Assembly: GCF_022539315.1 (NCBI RefSeq)
Contig: NC_066322.1
Location: 22,578,765-22,642,764 of the forward strand
Reading direction: 5' to 3'
DNA length: 64,000 nt
DNA from: Serinus canaria
Lineage: Eukaryota > Chordata > Aves > Passeriformes > Fringillidae
The translations under genes were made by a program, and so were the position numbers. Positions 51,001 through 64,000 of the stretch are shown here, one piece after another. Every line of letters begins with the position of its first letter. Position 1 is the stretch's first letter. The notes below the pieces were generated by a model, which was not told where the DNA came from, ran no database searches, and saw only the letters and a list, made by a program, of their open reading frames with translations.

Positions 51001-54000
51001 GGTGGTTTGGGGTATTTTTGGGAGAGAATAAAAAGTATTACAAATCACTGTTCCAGTACAGCAGAACTTGAAATGCTCTGTGTGCTGAAGATTTACTGTA
51101 GGTGGTATGTCTGTGAGACCTGAAACTGCACTTTCTCTGTTTGCCAGATGCAATTACTCGCTGTGCATTAAAGCACACAAACAAAGGCACAAACCCCATT
51201 TACCCAGCATTAAGTACATTACTTTGGACAAACAAAAATAAGATACCTCTCCAACCTCTTTCTTTCCATAGCCCAGCATCCTCTCTCTTATAACCTGAGA
51301 GTGTTATTAGAGAGATACAAACCTTCAGGTGAAATTCCAGAGCACAGTTCAATCAACAGATATATTAAAATAAAAAAAAAAGTAATATTACCTCAGTGTA
51401 CATACTCACACAGGGATTCAGGATATTTCTCAAGTGCTGTTGTTAAAGCAGAATTGCAGTGTTTTTCATGGATACAGTGACTTTTGCAAGAACAGACACA
51501 GGGTTTTATAGTGTTCCCATCAATAGAGCTTTCCACTTGTCATACAGCTCATTAGGGAATGTGCAGGTTCATAAAGCAGAATTTTACAGAAGGCAAGTGA
51601 AAGCTACAAAGGACAGAAGTGGTTCTTACATTCATGCAGCATTCATAGTGAATCCCAGCAATGCAAGGTAAAAAGGGTCATGACAGGAGCAAGTTCCTCA
51701 AATACTGGACAAAGCAGGAGCAGATCCATCCACCCTCCCCCCTTTTTGCAAGGTATAAGCATGGATCAATGGTGATCTGACCAACAGCAAACAAAAAAAA
51801 AGCTCCAGACCTTTTTATTGAAGAGCATTTTCATGGGAGAAAATGCCACTTTATCTTGTTTACCTGAAAATGAGAGAAACCAGCTTTTGCCCAGAGCAGC
51901 CTGGTGATGCAGCATTGGGCTGGTCTTGAACAGGCACAGGTGGGATCTGAACGTGCCCCTCTCACCTGCCAGGCAAAAACCAAACATTAACAACCAGGAG
52001 AGACAGGCAAGCACTGGCTCTCTGAAATAACCCTGCCATTCTAACCACATCTAACCCCACATCACTCTTCTGGACATGGCTGTTAAAACACTGAAGGAAT
52101 TATTGGAGGAATTACTTTTTCCCTGAACCCCAGACTCTTTCCAGAAAGGGAGTGTTTTTTCCCCCAGCTGGCCCTCTTTAAGACTATATGGAGCATGTTA
52201 GATATAAGGGGAAGTGCAACAGATTTTGAGAAAATTCAGTTTTCTAACCTAGATCATGTCAGCAGGAATTTCTTTATTTGCACTGTGTATTTTCAAAGCC
52301 AAGAGAAAAAAGTTATTTAAAAAAACCAACAGAAAATGTATTGTTGTGGAACATACAAGACTAAAAATTTGGGAAGACAACTAAAAATTTGGAGAAGAAC
52401 CAAATGCCATTTCTAACTGTTTAAATTTTAATTGAGTCCAAGATGTCAAAGTAAGCCTTTTCTTAAGACACATGAATAAATATCATTAAAAAGTATTCAG
52501 GGAAGAGGTTTGTTTTTTGTCAGTCCTAGCTCTAAAATATACACAGAGAAAAGCACATGCATGCAGGACTCTTAATAGAAAGTCAGGATAAATAAATAAA
52601 AGAAGATTGTTCAGAATGCCTACAGCATATTTAATCCATCAAATTTATCTTAATTGTGTTTCTGTGAGCCTGAAGCAGAAAAATGTGAACAGAATCTCAT
52701 GTGGGTGTGAGCTAGAATATCTGCTTCTTCTCTCACCTCCATCTTTTCTCATTTCTCTTTCTGTAGCTGGGAAGAATGCACCATAGCATTATCCTGCTCA
52801 TTCTCAAATCAACAGAAAAATTGATGTTAGACCTGCCAAAAACATCACGAATGGAATATATCACATGTCAGTGAATGGGGCTTCCTTCTTGGCCTGCATG
52901 AGGAAAAAATCCACAAGAAAAAAAGAATTTCAAATGTGTGGCATCCCTCCCTTGAAAATGTCTTTTGGTGGCAGTGGTGACCACAGAGCAACAAGGTGTC
53001 ATTTATCATCCCTTCAGCAAAAAATACAGCCAAAAATTCCTACAAAGAAATGGGGCTTCGAAGTCTTTAAAAAAGCATAAACAAAGAGTTAATGAGAACA
53101 TAATGTCCTTCAGAATTCTGGGAAAACAGAAATAGAAGCTTTTAAATCCTCCAGTTTAAAGTCTTTGCATTGGCCCTTGATTTTTCTCTATGCATTTTCA
53201 CACAGAATGAAACAGCTGGGAGATAAGTCCATGGAGTCCTGTTTTCATAGCCACGGTGTTCTGCTAAAAAAGGCCCATCAAAACAAACAAACAAAATACA
53301 GAAATAAAAGGTTTTTCTATAAACTGGTATTTCATTTTGTTAACTATTACAACAAAATAATAAAAAAAATTTTAAAGTTCTCAACTCTTTAAAAAAACTC
53401 CCATATCTCAATACTAATTACTAGTACTAATAGAGATAAAACATTTCCACTTAACTGTGACCTAAAATGGAACTGTTCATTCATTGCCCTTTATTTCATA
53501 GCAAAAATTATTTAGAATTATTTCTGTCATAAGAGATTCTTGGTCTGCCACAATTCTAACCAATTAAATAACATTTTAAGTTATTTTTGAGTTTCTCTCC
53601 CAATTTTAGATAAAACCATGAGGAAAAGGACTTTTTTTAAATAACCATGAATTTTCAAATTAAATAAAATGAGTATGATGTGAGCTCTGTGAAAGTTCAT
53701 ATAGGTCCAAATTAAAAATATTAGTTAGCCTATACAAAAAGAAAAATAAATCAGAACTTCACAGCAGATACAGGAAACAAGGTGTTATCTTCTAGTTTCA
53801 ATATCCATAAAACTAAACCATCAATACCTCAGGTCCCAGAAGCAGCTCATAATTACATTTTCTAAATTTGTTGTTTTGTCCTGCAGTAGTGCCATAGCAA
53901 CCCAACTGAGCAAAAAGCAGAATTTATAAGGCAAGGCTTGTGAAGGAAGGCTGGTGGTGCAAAGGCTGACAGCACTCATTTATTTGGCACACACACTCTG

Positions 54001-54394
54001 TAAAGACAATCAGATTTCCCTTGTTCAAATTGCCCAGAAGACATTTGGTGCCTTGGCTTAGAAATATGTTCTTCACCTGAAGCTGGTTTTAGCGCAGCAG
54101 GTTTCTTTCCTGGAATCAGCAGAGCAGAGCTGAACTCCTGTGTTTGCTTTTAGCACTGATTGCTGCTGCTCTGGAGCCATTTCAGAAAAAGTGCACCTGC
54201 TTTTCCAAAATTGGAGCTGCTTTGATTTTGGACATTCTTGGGTTTCCCTATTTCATCAGTTTTGGAAGTGTTTACTCACTTAAATCTGAAGCATCTACCA
54301 TGTTTCCCCTCTGAGCTGGTTATTTCTCTTGTAATTGATTTTCTTACTTAAATTAATAACAGCCTTTATGTTATTTCCCTTAAAACTGGCCTAC
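48051..54394. other. Non-coding AT-rich DNA, no gene seen
   Basis: No frame exceeds about 94 codons and no family is recognisable. A 20-bp tandem duplication lies at 52361-52400, and an A/T-rich low-complexity stretch at 53275-53400. The block at 50180-50550 is unique, with ATTA and TTAAAT homeodomain/POU-like cores, but no specific site could be called. Confidence 0.55.
52361..52400. repeat. 20-bp tandem duplication
   Basis: CTAAAAATTTGG begins both copies, at 52361 and 52381. The remaining bases are similar (GAAGACAA versus AGAAGAAC). Confidence 0.65.
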
Positions 54395-54680
54395 AGCAGT
54401 GTCTCAGTTTTGGAGGCAAATGGCAGGAGAAAACACCCTGGGATGGGCATTTCCTCTGAAGGGAAAAGGCTTCAATGACTCCCTTTTCTTCTGCCAATGA
54501 GAGAAGTTGATACTAGAAGCTGAAAGTGAAGTAAAAGAACTGTTTATTAATAAATAAAAATTTAAAGGGGGGTTAAGGGTGTCGTCAAGCCACAGAAAAG
54601 AATTGAATAAATGCTAGATGTGAACTCCCAGAAACTTACCCTCCACTCACAACACACACCCACACTGCAGCACAAACAGA
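54395..54680. mobile_element. Possible LTR-type repeat remnant
   Basis: This block (CAGTTTTGGAGGCAAATGGC, then AACACCCTGGGATGGGCATT, then AAAGAACTGTTTATTAATAA) has the look of avian endogenous-retrovirus LTR-related repeats as I recall them. No paired LTR, TG/CA termini, primer-binding site or gag/pol/env frame is seen. This is recollection-based and weak. It could be unique DNA. Confidence 0.2.
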
Positions 54681-55538
54681 AACTCAAAAATGGCAAACAA
54701 ATATCAACAGTCATTAACAGCACAGAGAATCTCCTCTGAAGCTGGACTCAGTTGTTGTTCAAAAGCCTGGATTTGGAATCCTAGCATATTCCAAACAATA
54801 AATGAACTGCATGTTATCATCTGCAGCAGTCAGATATCAGATCCTGATGAAACACAGAATAAAATGAAGTAGAGTATCATGAGCTCAAGAAAAAAAAAAT
54901 AAACATATGTAATTAATTAAAAGCAGCAGTCACTATACATGAGCACTAGCAAACCATTATATAACAAAATTATGTTACTGGCTTGTAGTCAAGTTACAAA
55001 ATAAAATGTATTTAATCCTAAAGCCCAATCAAGTTATCATACATAAGCCCAAAAACATTAAGGGTACCTCAATATTCTCTCCGTGACACTTTGTTAATTA
55101 GACTCCTTTTTCACTACAATTCTGGAAAAGCACTCAAAGAAAATAATCATGATATTATGAGATGCCACACAGGGGACAGGGAAATTCTTCAAATAATTCC
55201 TTGAGATGAAAAGCAAAATGTGTTTCTGTCAAAATTATGTGTGTTCTCCTGCAGTGTGGGCTTCCAAAGATGAGCTGTACCCAGGGAGCATTAATGTGGA
55301 ATCTGAAATGAAGAAACTCCAGTAACTGTGGACAACTCCCAGGTGGCCTCTTGCCAAAATTTCTTGATGAGTTTACGGAGTGCATCCAATTTGGATTTGT
55401 ACTTTAGCCCTTGGAAAAGTCATTATGTATCTAAGGGAAAAACAATCCTCGAGTTTAACAAGCGGGAACACACTTGCAAAAAAAAAACCCTGCTAAATTT
55501 GAGCATGTGTTTGTGTTCTCAGTGACTAATGGAGGGAA
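54681..55538. other. Non-coding DNA, no gene seen
   Basis: Unique AT-rich sequence with short frames and no recognised motif. Confidence 0.5.
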
Positions 55539-56084
55539 ATGAGCTCATACAGGGAGAGAGATTGTGTCTGCCAGCCTTATCTCCAGCATCAAGTGGGAAC
55601 AATGTCTGCAGCTCCTCTCTTCTCCTGTTCCAGGGTAACTCTCCAGAGGACTCTGATTCAGACCTTGATAAAGTCTACTAAAACCAGTCCTTATGGATTG
55701 CTTGTTTTCCTTAACATCCTGATTACCTGTGTTTGCCTGCTCCTTACATCTCTCTCTCTCAGCACTGCCATCCCAAATCCACTCCTGCACACTCTGTTCT
55801 GTGGACCAGTTACTCTGCACCAGCACCTTTCTGCCCCCAGTTTTGGCAAAACACCTCCTCAATCCTATGATGTCTGTCATCACCCAAGTGAGAAAAGACA
55901 CCTCAGCTTTAACAGAAGTGCACTTACAAGTATGAGTTTTGCAGGAAAGGGTCTATGGATAATTTTAGTCCCCAATCCATTAGGAACTGTGTCTAATGGC
56001 ATTGCCTATATGCCTTTCCTGCCTGTCTGTTCTGTTTCTTTATTATTTTACTGCAAAATCTTTGACTCAGAGGATGTATCATGA
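55539..56084 (+). other. Longest open frame of the window (181 codons), unrecognised
   Basis: The frame runs 181 codons. One hydrophobic stretch (GLLVFLNILITCVCLLLTSL) lies at about residues 53-72, and a second near the C-terminus (MPFLPVCSVSLLFYC). The middle is rich in S, P and H. An overlapping minus-strand frame of 118 codons (55545-55901) shows that local stop-codon scarcity explains much of the length. No domain is recognised, there is no Kozak-like context, and no flanking splice signals were identified. I keep it as an open frame only, not a gene call. Confidence 0.12.
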
Positions 56085-59000
56085 AAAATGAAAGCTTTTT
56101 TCTCTGTGAAAACGTTGCTGTAGTTTCAACCTTAGATGCCCTCCTAGGTCAGTGGTTAATTTCCCCTCTTCAAACAAGGTACTTTAAATAGTGCATCTCT
56201 GGTAATTTTCTATTCCACCCTGTTACATGATCTATCCACATTTGGAGTCTTCCTCCGTACATTTTTTTGGCTGCTAATGGAATTATTCATTAGAAGAAAC
56301 AACGTTTTCCAAATAACTATCTAATAATGTGTGCCCAAATTCATATTTAAACATACACATTGTTGACCTGACTTTTTTCCCAAAACCTAGACAATGAGGG
56401 AAAATGCTTTATCTAAAAAAAGATAACTCAGCTAATTTTAAAACTTAGCAATTATTTTCACTACATTCTTTTCTGTGTTTGTGGAAAATGATAAGAGCAC
56501 AGTAGCCTCAATAAAAAGTAGGATTTTGATAGATGGTGCATCCTTTTCTTCAATTTAGTCAGTAAAACCATAACAGCACTTGAAATAAGTTATCTCTTCT
56601 GAAATACAGGAGCAGATAATAAGATACATGCAGTATCTATGAACGAAATCTCAGTTGTTTCTAATCTAGCAATTAGAATCTAGCAATTTATGTGGAAACC
56701 TATGTTGAGTGAATAAAGTTGCCTATAACCTCCTGTTTTGGTGGGGATAAATTAATTAAAATTATATTTCAAAGTTGTTTATCTTCCTATTTGCAACAGA
56801 GGCTTGATCCTGCTGTAATGGGATTCGAAAGCCAAGTAGAGAAGAGTGGAATGGATGGACCTGCTCCAGGGATGCACCTGCTGGAAACTGTTGGTAAAGA
56901 CTGACAAAAATGCACACATTTAAAAAAAAAACTGGAGGAACTGGAAAATCAATTTGACACTCTATTTTCCCTCTTCTTCTCACCCCAGAAAATATTTGCA
57001 TCATTTTAGCCTAGAGATATTTGGCTTGCTGTGGACTGTCAGGGTGAACAATGGAAGAATGGCAAGTAGCAAGTATTAAAACTTCCAGAAACAGCATGTA
57101 AAGAAATTAGGGGAGATTCTAAGGTACTAAACCCCTTGATTTTCTGTTCTGTAGACTATCTCCTTTGCTCCAGATTTGAAGAAAGCTTGTTGCTGAAGCA
57201 CAAAGCCAAATGAATTCCCACCTTATGCAGGAATTTTACAAAGCAAACAGGGAAATCTGAGTGGATCATAAATATGAAAAAATTGCAATAATTTGTTGCC
57301 TTTGGGCCATGCCCTGTCTCAGAAGCACATTGGATTAAACTGAGGACTTTGGGTATAGGGTTCAGTGGAAGTGTGTGCTGGTAAAGGAAACATTTGTCAT
57401 TCCAGAATGACAGACTGTAAGTCGAGATGCCAATCATTAGAGGATAACATTTGCCTTCCGTTTTCTGCTGGCTCTTTGTTTGGAATTTACTGTATTCCAG
57501 AGATGGCCAGGAATAGCAAAAGATAACACTTCTTTATCACGATGAACAGTGCAGGTTTGCCCTAGTGAGCAGCTAGAGAGCAAGAATGGCCCAAGAAATA
57601 AGATTAGCAGGAGTGAAAAGGACACGTCACATTCTCAGCAGTACAAATCCAACAGCAGGAACCACTCTGCTCACAAGCCTATTATCTGCCTTGCCAGAGG
57701 CAAGCAGTCTGGGTAAACAAAATGCTTTGGTAAAGTTAAAAGCAAAAGTTAAAAGACTAAAACAAACCAAAAATCAAAAAGCACCTGTACCTGTCTTAGA
57801 CCATCTAATGAATATGGACTGAAATCAGAATACTGAAAACTTAGGCTTAGATGGAGAAAACAAAGATAGAATGTAATATTTTCATTATCATACCACTTCT
57901 CCTGAAAGCCAGTAATTTGCACAAGGAATTATAACAGGAAATACATGAGAATCACTGAAACAGGAGTATTGAAGCACAACTCCCACTCTCTCTTTAGCTT
58001 CCAGATCCCTGAAGACATTTTGGATATGTCAATAACCTAATCCTGGCCAGTGTCTGTCAGGATTTTACATGAAAATGGTTTGTGTGTTAATTTTGTACAG
58101 TAAAAGCTAACTTTTCATTATATACAGAATTATCCATCAGACCAGGAATATTGCCTATAAAATTCTTCCAACTACATGTGGATGTGGTCAAGAAGAAAAT
58201 CCATATTAGGCAGTTAGCACAAAATTCTGTCCAACACCTTGGATGTCACAGGAAAATTAATGCTTCAAAAAGCATTTATCAGTATGCTTGTAATTCATGG
58301 AGTGATGAACAAAAACCTGTTCTGTGCCTGGTTCCCAGCTGCCAGCATGCAAATGCCAGTCAATAGCAGAGACAGAGATTTCCTCTGAGATACATCATTT
58401 CCATGATAAACTTGTGCTGACTTAATTGCAAGGTTGTCAATTAGTAATATTGATAACAGCAGTAGGCTTTCTCAACTAATTTCTGCAGCATAACAAGAAA
58501 TTTTACATTTACACACAACGTTAAAATCATTCCCAAAATGCTCTACAGGCCAGTAAAAAGGTGTAAGGAACAAAGTAAAATTAAACTTTTAAAAAATGTT
58601 CCACATTTCAGATACTATTATAAGAAAGATTATCCAACTAAGAACAGATTTTTAAATTTAAAAAAAGCCCAACTTTATAAAACAATCAAAAGTACATCTT
58701 GATACTAATTTCATATAACACACAGGCAGCCAAGATTTGGCGTGTGAGTCAAAATCTTTTGAATCTGGAAAATATCTTCTGAGTCTGAATCTTTTCAGCT
58801 GAAGACTTCCTAAGTGAGAGATCAGAATTAACAAACTTGATCCTAGGGGCCCATTGGTTCCACCAAATTTGTTAAAACAGCCAAGAAATGTGTTTTGCTA
58901 CTCATCAGGCTTGCCCCTTATCTGTGAGTACAGCTCAGTCCAGCCCCTCAGTACAAACCCTGCAAAAGCACTGAGATGATTCTGGAAGTCTCAAATGCCC

Positions 59001-61590
59001 AAACACTCAAAAACTGAACTGGCTTTGGCCACCTGAGGCTCTAGAGCAGCCAAGGATCTGAAACTGACATTGCAAATATTAAATCCCCAGCTATCTCATT
59101 GTTCTTTAATTCAAGGTATCTTCCTTCTAGCTGGATTAAAATTGATGAGGCCTTTTGTTTGATCTAGGGAAGAACCCCACTTGGATCCAAAATCTACTTA
59201 GCTGATGAAAATGGGAATAAAAACTCAGTGTCATTGACAAACCAAAACCATCTGAGTTGATGTTCTGTGTCAATAAAATTTCACAACACAAGTTATGGCA
59301 GGAATTTCAGTACTTTTGAGGCTGGAGTACCCACTGATATTAACTCTAAGTCATTACAATGCTTGTGGGCAAAGGACAGCAAACAGCATTCTCTGCCATG
59401 CTGAGCTGGCTCCATCAGCTGCATGGTATTTGAATAATTTCTTATATGTGATAAATCACACTAAATAATGATTCACAGGTATCCTGGTCCTTGTGTATTT
59501 ATCATTTCTCATGGCAGATTTTGCATTTTGATAGCGACAGCTGTTAGAAAATTTTACTGAAGGGTTTTTGTTTACTGTTGTGATTATCCCTCAAGGAAAA
59601 CAGAGTCACATTTTCAGCAGACTAAGCACTGTAGAAATAAAAGATACATATTTGTGTAAATGTTTGCATCATCTGCTCTATTACTAGAGCAGCTGATGAT
59701 GAAAATTTTTTAATTTTCAGGTCATTAGAAAACATTTCTGCCTCTATCCATATCCTCAGGAAACAGTATCATTCACTCTTCCCAAAGAATGCTTTATACA
59801 TATTTAAGGAAGAAAATACATTCAAGCAAAATCTGCAAGACACGACAATTACAAACAATTCTTCAATCACAAACTCCAAAAGCCAATCCAGTCAAAGTAC
59901 AGGAGTAGGAATTCCATTTCTCTGACTTTTTATTTCCATCCCTACAGTCACTTGCAACAATTGCTACATGATGAAAATCAAAAGTCCTGTCATGCTGAAA
60001 TCTTTGAGTTTTAAGTGTACCTAATTATATTAGAATATATGAAATATTTATTTGCTGCCAAGCTGCTGAACAAAATCATAATATTAAAGAACTTCTGCAG
60101 AGCACTGGAAAAACAGTACTTAATTCACTGAAGCTTAATTATTTTTTTGTCAAAATGGTTTAACTGAATCAGGGATGACTAAAATCCCACAAGAATTGCT
60201 AAATACTCTCTGTATCTTCACTAAAGGCAGAGGCTGCAATATTAAAGCACACAACTATTTTCTACTGGATTTTCTTGCTGCTGTTCACTGTTTTATACCA
60301 CTTAATGGAACTCCTGGGTTTCATGAAATCACTAAGAAATGCTGTTATCGTAAGTTTATTTCTGCTCAGGTATTGACTCAGGATCTGCAGAATAATTTAG
60401 AATTTAGATCTGAATATAGACTAGAACAGGCACAGCTGTGAGCCAGCGACATTTTTGCCAGGTTTACATTATTTCTATAAAGAGGAACATTTACTGGAAA
60501 TAACTAGAAAAATGGTCAGTAAAGTTGACAAAAAAAGGGAGGCTGAATGGTGAACAGGAGCACAATTTATAAAATATCCATAGCAGATAAATTCAGGAAG
60601 CAGATGGATTTAAGAGAGAGATGTTCTGCTAGGAGGCCTAGGGCAACAAACTTCCAATAACAGAATTAATAACAGGGCAAATTGTGCTAACAAGTGTGTT
60701 AGGCTGTATAAATACATCTTTTTCTTGCCCCCAAACCTACAAATACAATCTCCTGCAAAGAAAAGAATATCTATGCTTAAAATGGAGCTAAAATGCAAAA
60801 CATAAATGTGTTCCATAAAAGGTTCCAAACTCTAAATTTCCTGACTCATAATATCTCAGATAACACATTTCACCAGATTCTCACACTGTGGTTCGTGCTA
60901 ACACAGCTGATTTAAGCAAGCAGAAGAATTCACCATGGCATTAATTACAGAAAATCTCTCTACTGAAGAGTATGCAAGCCAATATATCTACTTAATTAAA
61001 CAGATGGGTGTTCAAAGCACAAGTGTAATATTTTCGATAAATTTACAGAAAAGTATATCAGAATATTTTACATTGCATCACAACTAGAAGTGATAAAAGG
61101 GTGTGATCAATTTTACTTTTCCTGAAGCCAAATTTGGCTGCTGGTTCCACCCCCTTCTTGTATTCCCTGGGGTTTCAGAGAATTCAAACTCCTGTATTCT
61201 CCACAGAAAAACCCAAACCAGATAGCCATAATAACTGTTCCTACATATGCCATCCAAGAGGAAATTCTGCCCCAGTGCTCTTATAGTTAATTATTAAAAC
61301 CTTAATTCCTTTTTTATCTATTATTAGGGTATTATTTTAATTCTATTTTTAAATACCCGGTTTTACAGCAGCAAAAGATGTTTGCCCTTGAATTCAAAGC
61401 ATATTTTTTTTCAAATAAAAGAGAATAAATGGAAAACTTTTATTTCACAAGAAAAGCTGGGCTTTTTGTTTAATTTGTTTGTTTAAAGTTGCTGTGCTTA
61501 AAAGGGAAGGGGAATTTTAATTATATCCCAGGACCTATTGAGCAAATAAGAATACTTTAGGCACCAAAGTTTTCTTAGCCCTTCCTTGCA
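56085..61590. other. Non-coding AT-rich DNA, no gene seen
   Basis: Short frames only. The frame at 60175-60441 plus (88 codons, ATG start) is the most protein-like by composition but matches nothing I know. The rest is unique sequence without recognised repeats. Confidence 0.5.
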
Positions 61591-61724
61591 CTACTAATGG
61601 CTTTTGCTGCTTGCAGATCTGCTCTATCAAAACTTGTCAGTGAAATGGAGCCTGTGGATCCCTGTGCTGCAGCTGACAGACAACCACTCTTAGCCAGAGC
61701 TGTGCAGGATTTTCTCAGCAACAT

Positions 61725-61880
61725 TATTAATATGCAAATGTAGAGAGTCCAGTTCACCACCATAATCTTTTTGCTTTGATTGGCTCTTACGTTCAAAATT
61801 TCAAAGATCTGTCCAGCAACAAAGACATATCTCAGCTTCTCATTTCTTGTTAAATGAGCAATAAACTTCAAGGTCAAAGC
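61725..61880. promoter_or_regulatory. Candidate regulatory cluster: octamer and ERR/NR5A-type sites
   Basis: An ATGCAAAT octamer (POU factor site) lies at about 61732-61739, directly after TTATTAAT. About 130 bp downstream TCAAGGTCA (61868-61876) is a perfect extended nuclear-receptor half-site of the ERR/NR5A type. The interval is unique, and a 100-codon minus-strand frame overlaps it (61575-61877) without recognisable features. Site matches are exact, but single sites of this kind occur by chance and conservation is untested. Confidence 0.25.
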
Positions 61881-64000
61881 CAGAGTGGTGTAATTACCTC
61901 ATTAACTGAAAGTACTCTCAAGTTTCATTTCAAAAGTATTAAGGAGAAGAAAGGCTGTGACTCAGAACAGTGAGTGGCTCTGGTTCACATTTTGGCTTTA
62001 GCTAAATAAATAACACAGACGAAAAGCTCTAAATGCTTAATCTCAATCACAAACCAGCAGTTTATTTCTAACAATAAATCTATTCTGTGGCTTGATCAGA
62101 CTGCATTCAAGTTATCCATAAAAGCTGATTGACTTGAATGATTTGGGAAGAATTTCCTCAAATAATATTCACTGTAGAGACTTGGCACTCTCTTATATGG
62201 TCCTTAATCCTCATGCTGCAGCAGCACAGCTCACCATTGATATGTACTAATGACTGCTTCATTCAGGGCCTTTTTTTGCAGTTATGCTTTTTTAAAAAAT
62301 TAATAATACATTGATTTTTTTCATCCCTCTGTTGTGATTCTGGTCCTGCAGGCAGCACAGCCATTCTTGAGCTGAACCCTTCAGAGCACCTTGGCTCTCT
62401 GAGGGCCCAAAGCCAGCAGCACGTGGCAAGGCTGAGGCTGTCCCAGCTGTCTGGTGCCCTGACACTCAGGAGAAGGTTGCAAACATTTCAGTTATGTAAT
62501 AATAATAATATTCAGCTTTCACAGAACAAACCATGGCCCCCAGTGACCCCTCCCCACAGTCCTCTAAGGGCCCTACACTGCAGCATCCTCTTTTTGGGCT
62601 GTGCTGGGCACTCCTGGCACAGGGCTTGACCAAGGGGCTGCCCAGAGCCCCCTGGCCCTAACAGGGTGTTGCAGTGTCTGTGCTCCAGGTGGAGCTTGGG
62701 ATGAAGGGCTCACTGAACAGGTCCTGTGATAAATACTCTCAGACTGCTCAGGTACTGCCACGTGCTAATTAACCAGATAAAAGCACTTGGATTCAACAGT
62801 CTTTAGTGCAGCAAAGGACTCCTGTCAGTGCTTGAATGTGATATTGCAGATGAGGTGACAGAGCAGGCACTTTCCCCATTTAGTGTAGTTATTCTCTCCT
62901 TTTTTCACAAATCTCTGCATTATTTTGTTTCTGTATTCATGATCACCTCAGTTATCAAACCATCTGAAATGATCACGCCATTTGAACAGTAGAAAAGTTG
63001 AAATCTCTGCTTTTCTAACTATTTGCATATTGTAAAACATGAGGTATTTATTACTGTGCTTATCTCTTTTGATGACATATGGGAAGTCCCAATAACAGCA
63101 CTGTAACATCTGAAATCATTTGAGCCCTGCACTTTAATTTGATTTTAACATCACAAATCTTGAACAGTTAACATTAAAGACACATAAATCCCATAAAACC
63201 TCATTTAGATGTGAAGCTACTGAGTTCACAAAACCCATTATGAACCTTAATAGTGATGTACTGTTCAGTTACACCAGACTGACTAATCCAGGCTGGGGTG
63301 TGTTTTCATCACTGTGGCTTGCTGGGTTTAAATAAACCATGTTAGAGATGTTCTCATGTGCACAGCTCTGCTCATAAAACCCCAGGCTGCAACAGAAAAT
63401 AGTTGATATAAAGATTGTAAGGAGCAATTTACCAACTCAGAGTACTGAACTATTAGTCTCTATTGCTGTCTAGGATTTATTTCATAATTAAGAAGACCTT
63501 ATACATCAGCTTCATTATCATCAGAGAGTAAGATACTGGAAGGTCTTCCAAACAGAAATGGAATCAACAATTGCATCTAAGATCCAGAGAAAACCTCTGG
63601 GTTCTACTGTGAAAAGGAGATACGTACCTAAGCAATTACCTATGGAAAATCATGGAAGCAAATGCTTTTTATCAGAGCAGATTTGCAAAAGGAAGAAATG
63701 CCTCTAGTCCTGTGCATGCCCCACTTCAGACTGGGGTCAGGTTTTGCACTGCAATATTTGTGGAGACAGTTCAGTGCCAAGAGACAGGAACACAAGCTGA
63801 CCACCACCTACCTCAGCCTTCTAACAGTTCATTTTATTCCACTGCATTAAATTAGACAATGCCTTCTCCAAATACAAGCCAGCAAATGTGAAGCAATCAA
63901 AGAGAAGTCTCACAGGCAATGCTTTGCATGCTTCTGATGCTCCTCACGTAAGTCCTTGTGAAAAAGGCACTGTGACACTGCCTGACCCTTTGCCTGTCCC
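61881..64000. other. Non-coding DNA to the window end
   Basis: Includes a GC-richer, CpG-poor block (62340-62720) with short frames and a TAA/ATA microsatellite (62498-62511). No recognised gene. Confidence 0.5.
62498..62511. repeat. TAA-type microsatellite
   Basis: A short TAATAATAATAATA run at the start of a low-GC gap within an otherwise GC-richer block. Confidence 0.8.

Noticed and set aside
57437..57625. Minus-strand frame starting like a signal peptide (SFSLLLILFLGPFLLSSCSLG)
   Set aside because: It starts at GTG, not ATG, with an in-frame stop three codons upstream. No good acceptor or CpG context is seen, so the resemblance is probably chance.
62640..62665. CCCTAACAGGG considered as a telomere-like motif
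   Set aside because: A single CCCTAA unit without tandem repetition is not an interstitial telomeric repeat.

Overview
The window reads as vertebrate, most likely bird, nuclear DNA. It is AT-rich and CpG-depleted, has little dispersed repeat, and carries short decayed CR1-like LINE 3' ends (about 5036-5125, with weaker candidates at 13760-13825 and 47950-48050). No bacterial gene organisation, CRISPR array, tRNA or rRNA is visible. Most of it looks intergenic or deep intronic. No complete protein-coding gene could be identified, and nearly all open frames are short and have the composition expected by chance.

Layout. 1-35 kb is mostly unique AT-rich DNA with small tandem duplications, A/T and AAAC-type low-complexity tracts, a perfect 20-bp palindrome (6411-6430), a 10-bp-stem hairpin with paired TAAT cores (20295-20322), and a 54-bp in-frame tandem repeat encoding an 18-residue unit (30463-30624). 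At 35455-35700 there is a possible enhancer: an exact MEF2-type site beside a CAGCTG E-box, then two adjacent TTAATTA sites.

The most distinctive element is a 28-copy, 50-bp minisatellite (37441-38841). At least five unit types are arranged in a higher-order order, including a six-unit block that occurs twice. Most units carry a CAGGTG E-box and all carry a TGACC half-site. A strong G-quadruplex motif (39056-39087) lies about 215 bp downstream. An open frame with two ITSM-like tyrosine motifs 24 residues apart follows at 39658-40071. It is suggestive of a SLAM-family-like tail but unproven.

The only CpG island is at about 42060-42750 and is the best promoter candidate. Its minus strand encodes a signal-peptide-like segment ending at a near-consensus splice donor (exon end 42272). 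The intron just beyond holds a 22-bp repeat that creates further GTAAGT donor-like sites. A minus-strand 166-codon ATG frame with a hydrophobic C-terminal segment ends on another GTAAGT site near 45928. From 46.5 kb to the end the window is again unique AT-rich DNA, with a possible LTR-like remnant (about 54395-54680), a 181-codon open frame (55539-56084) and a possible regulatory cluster (61725-61880). Functional calls outside the repeats and the CpG island are tentative.
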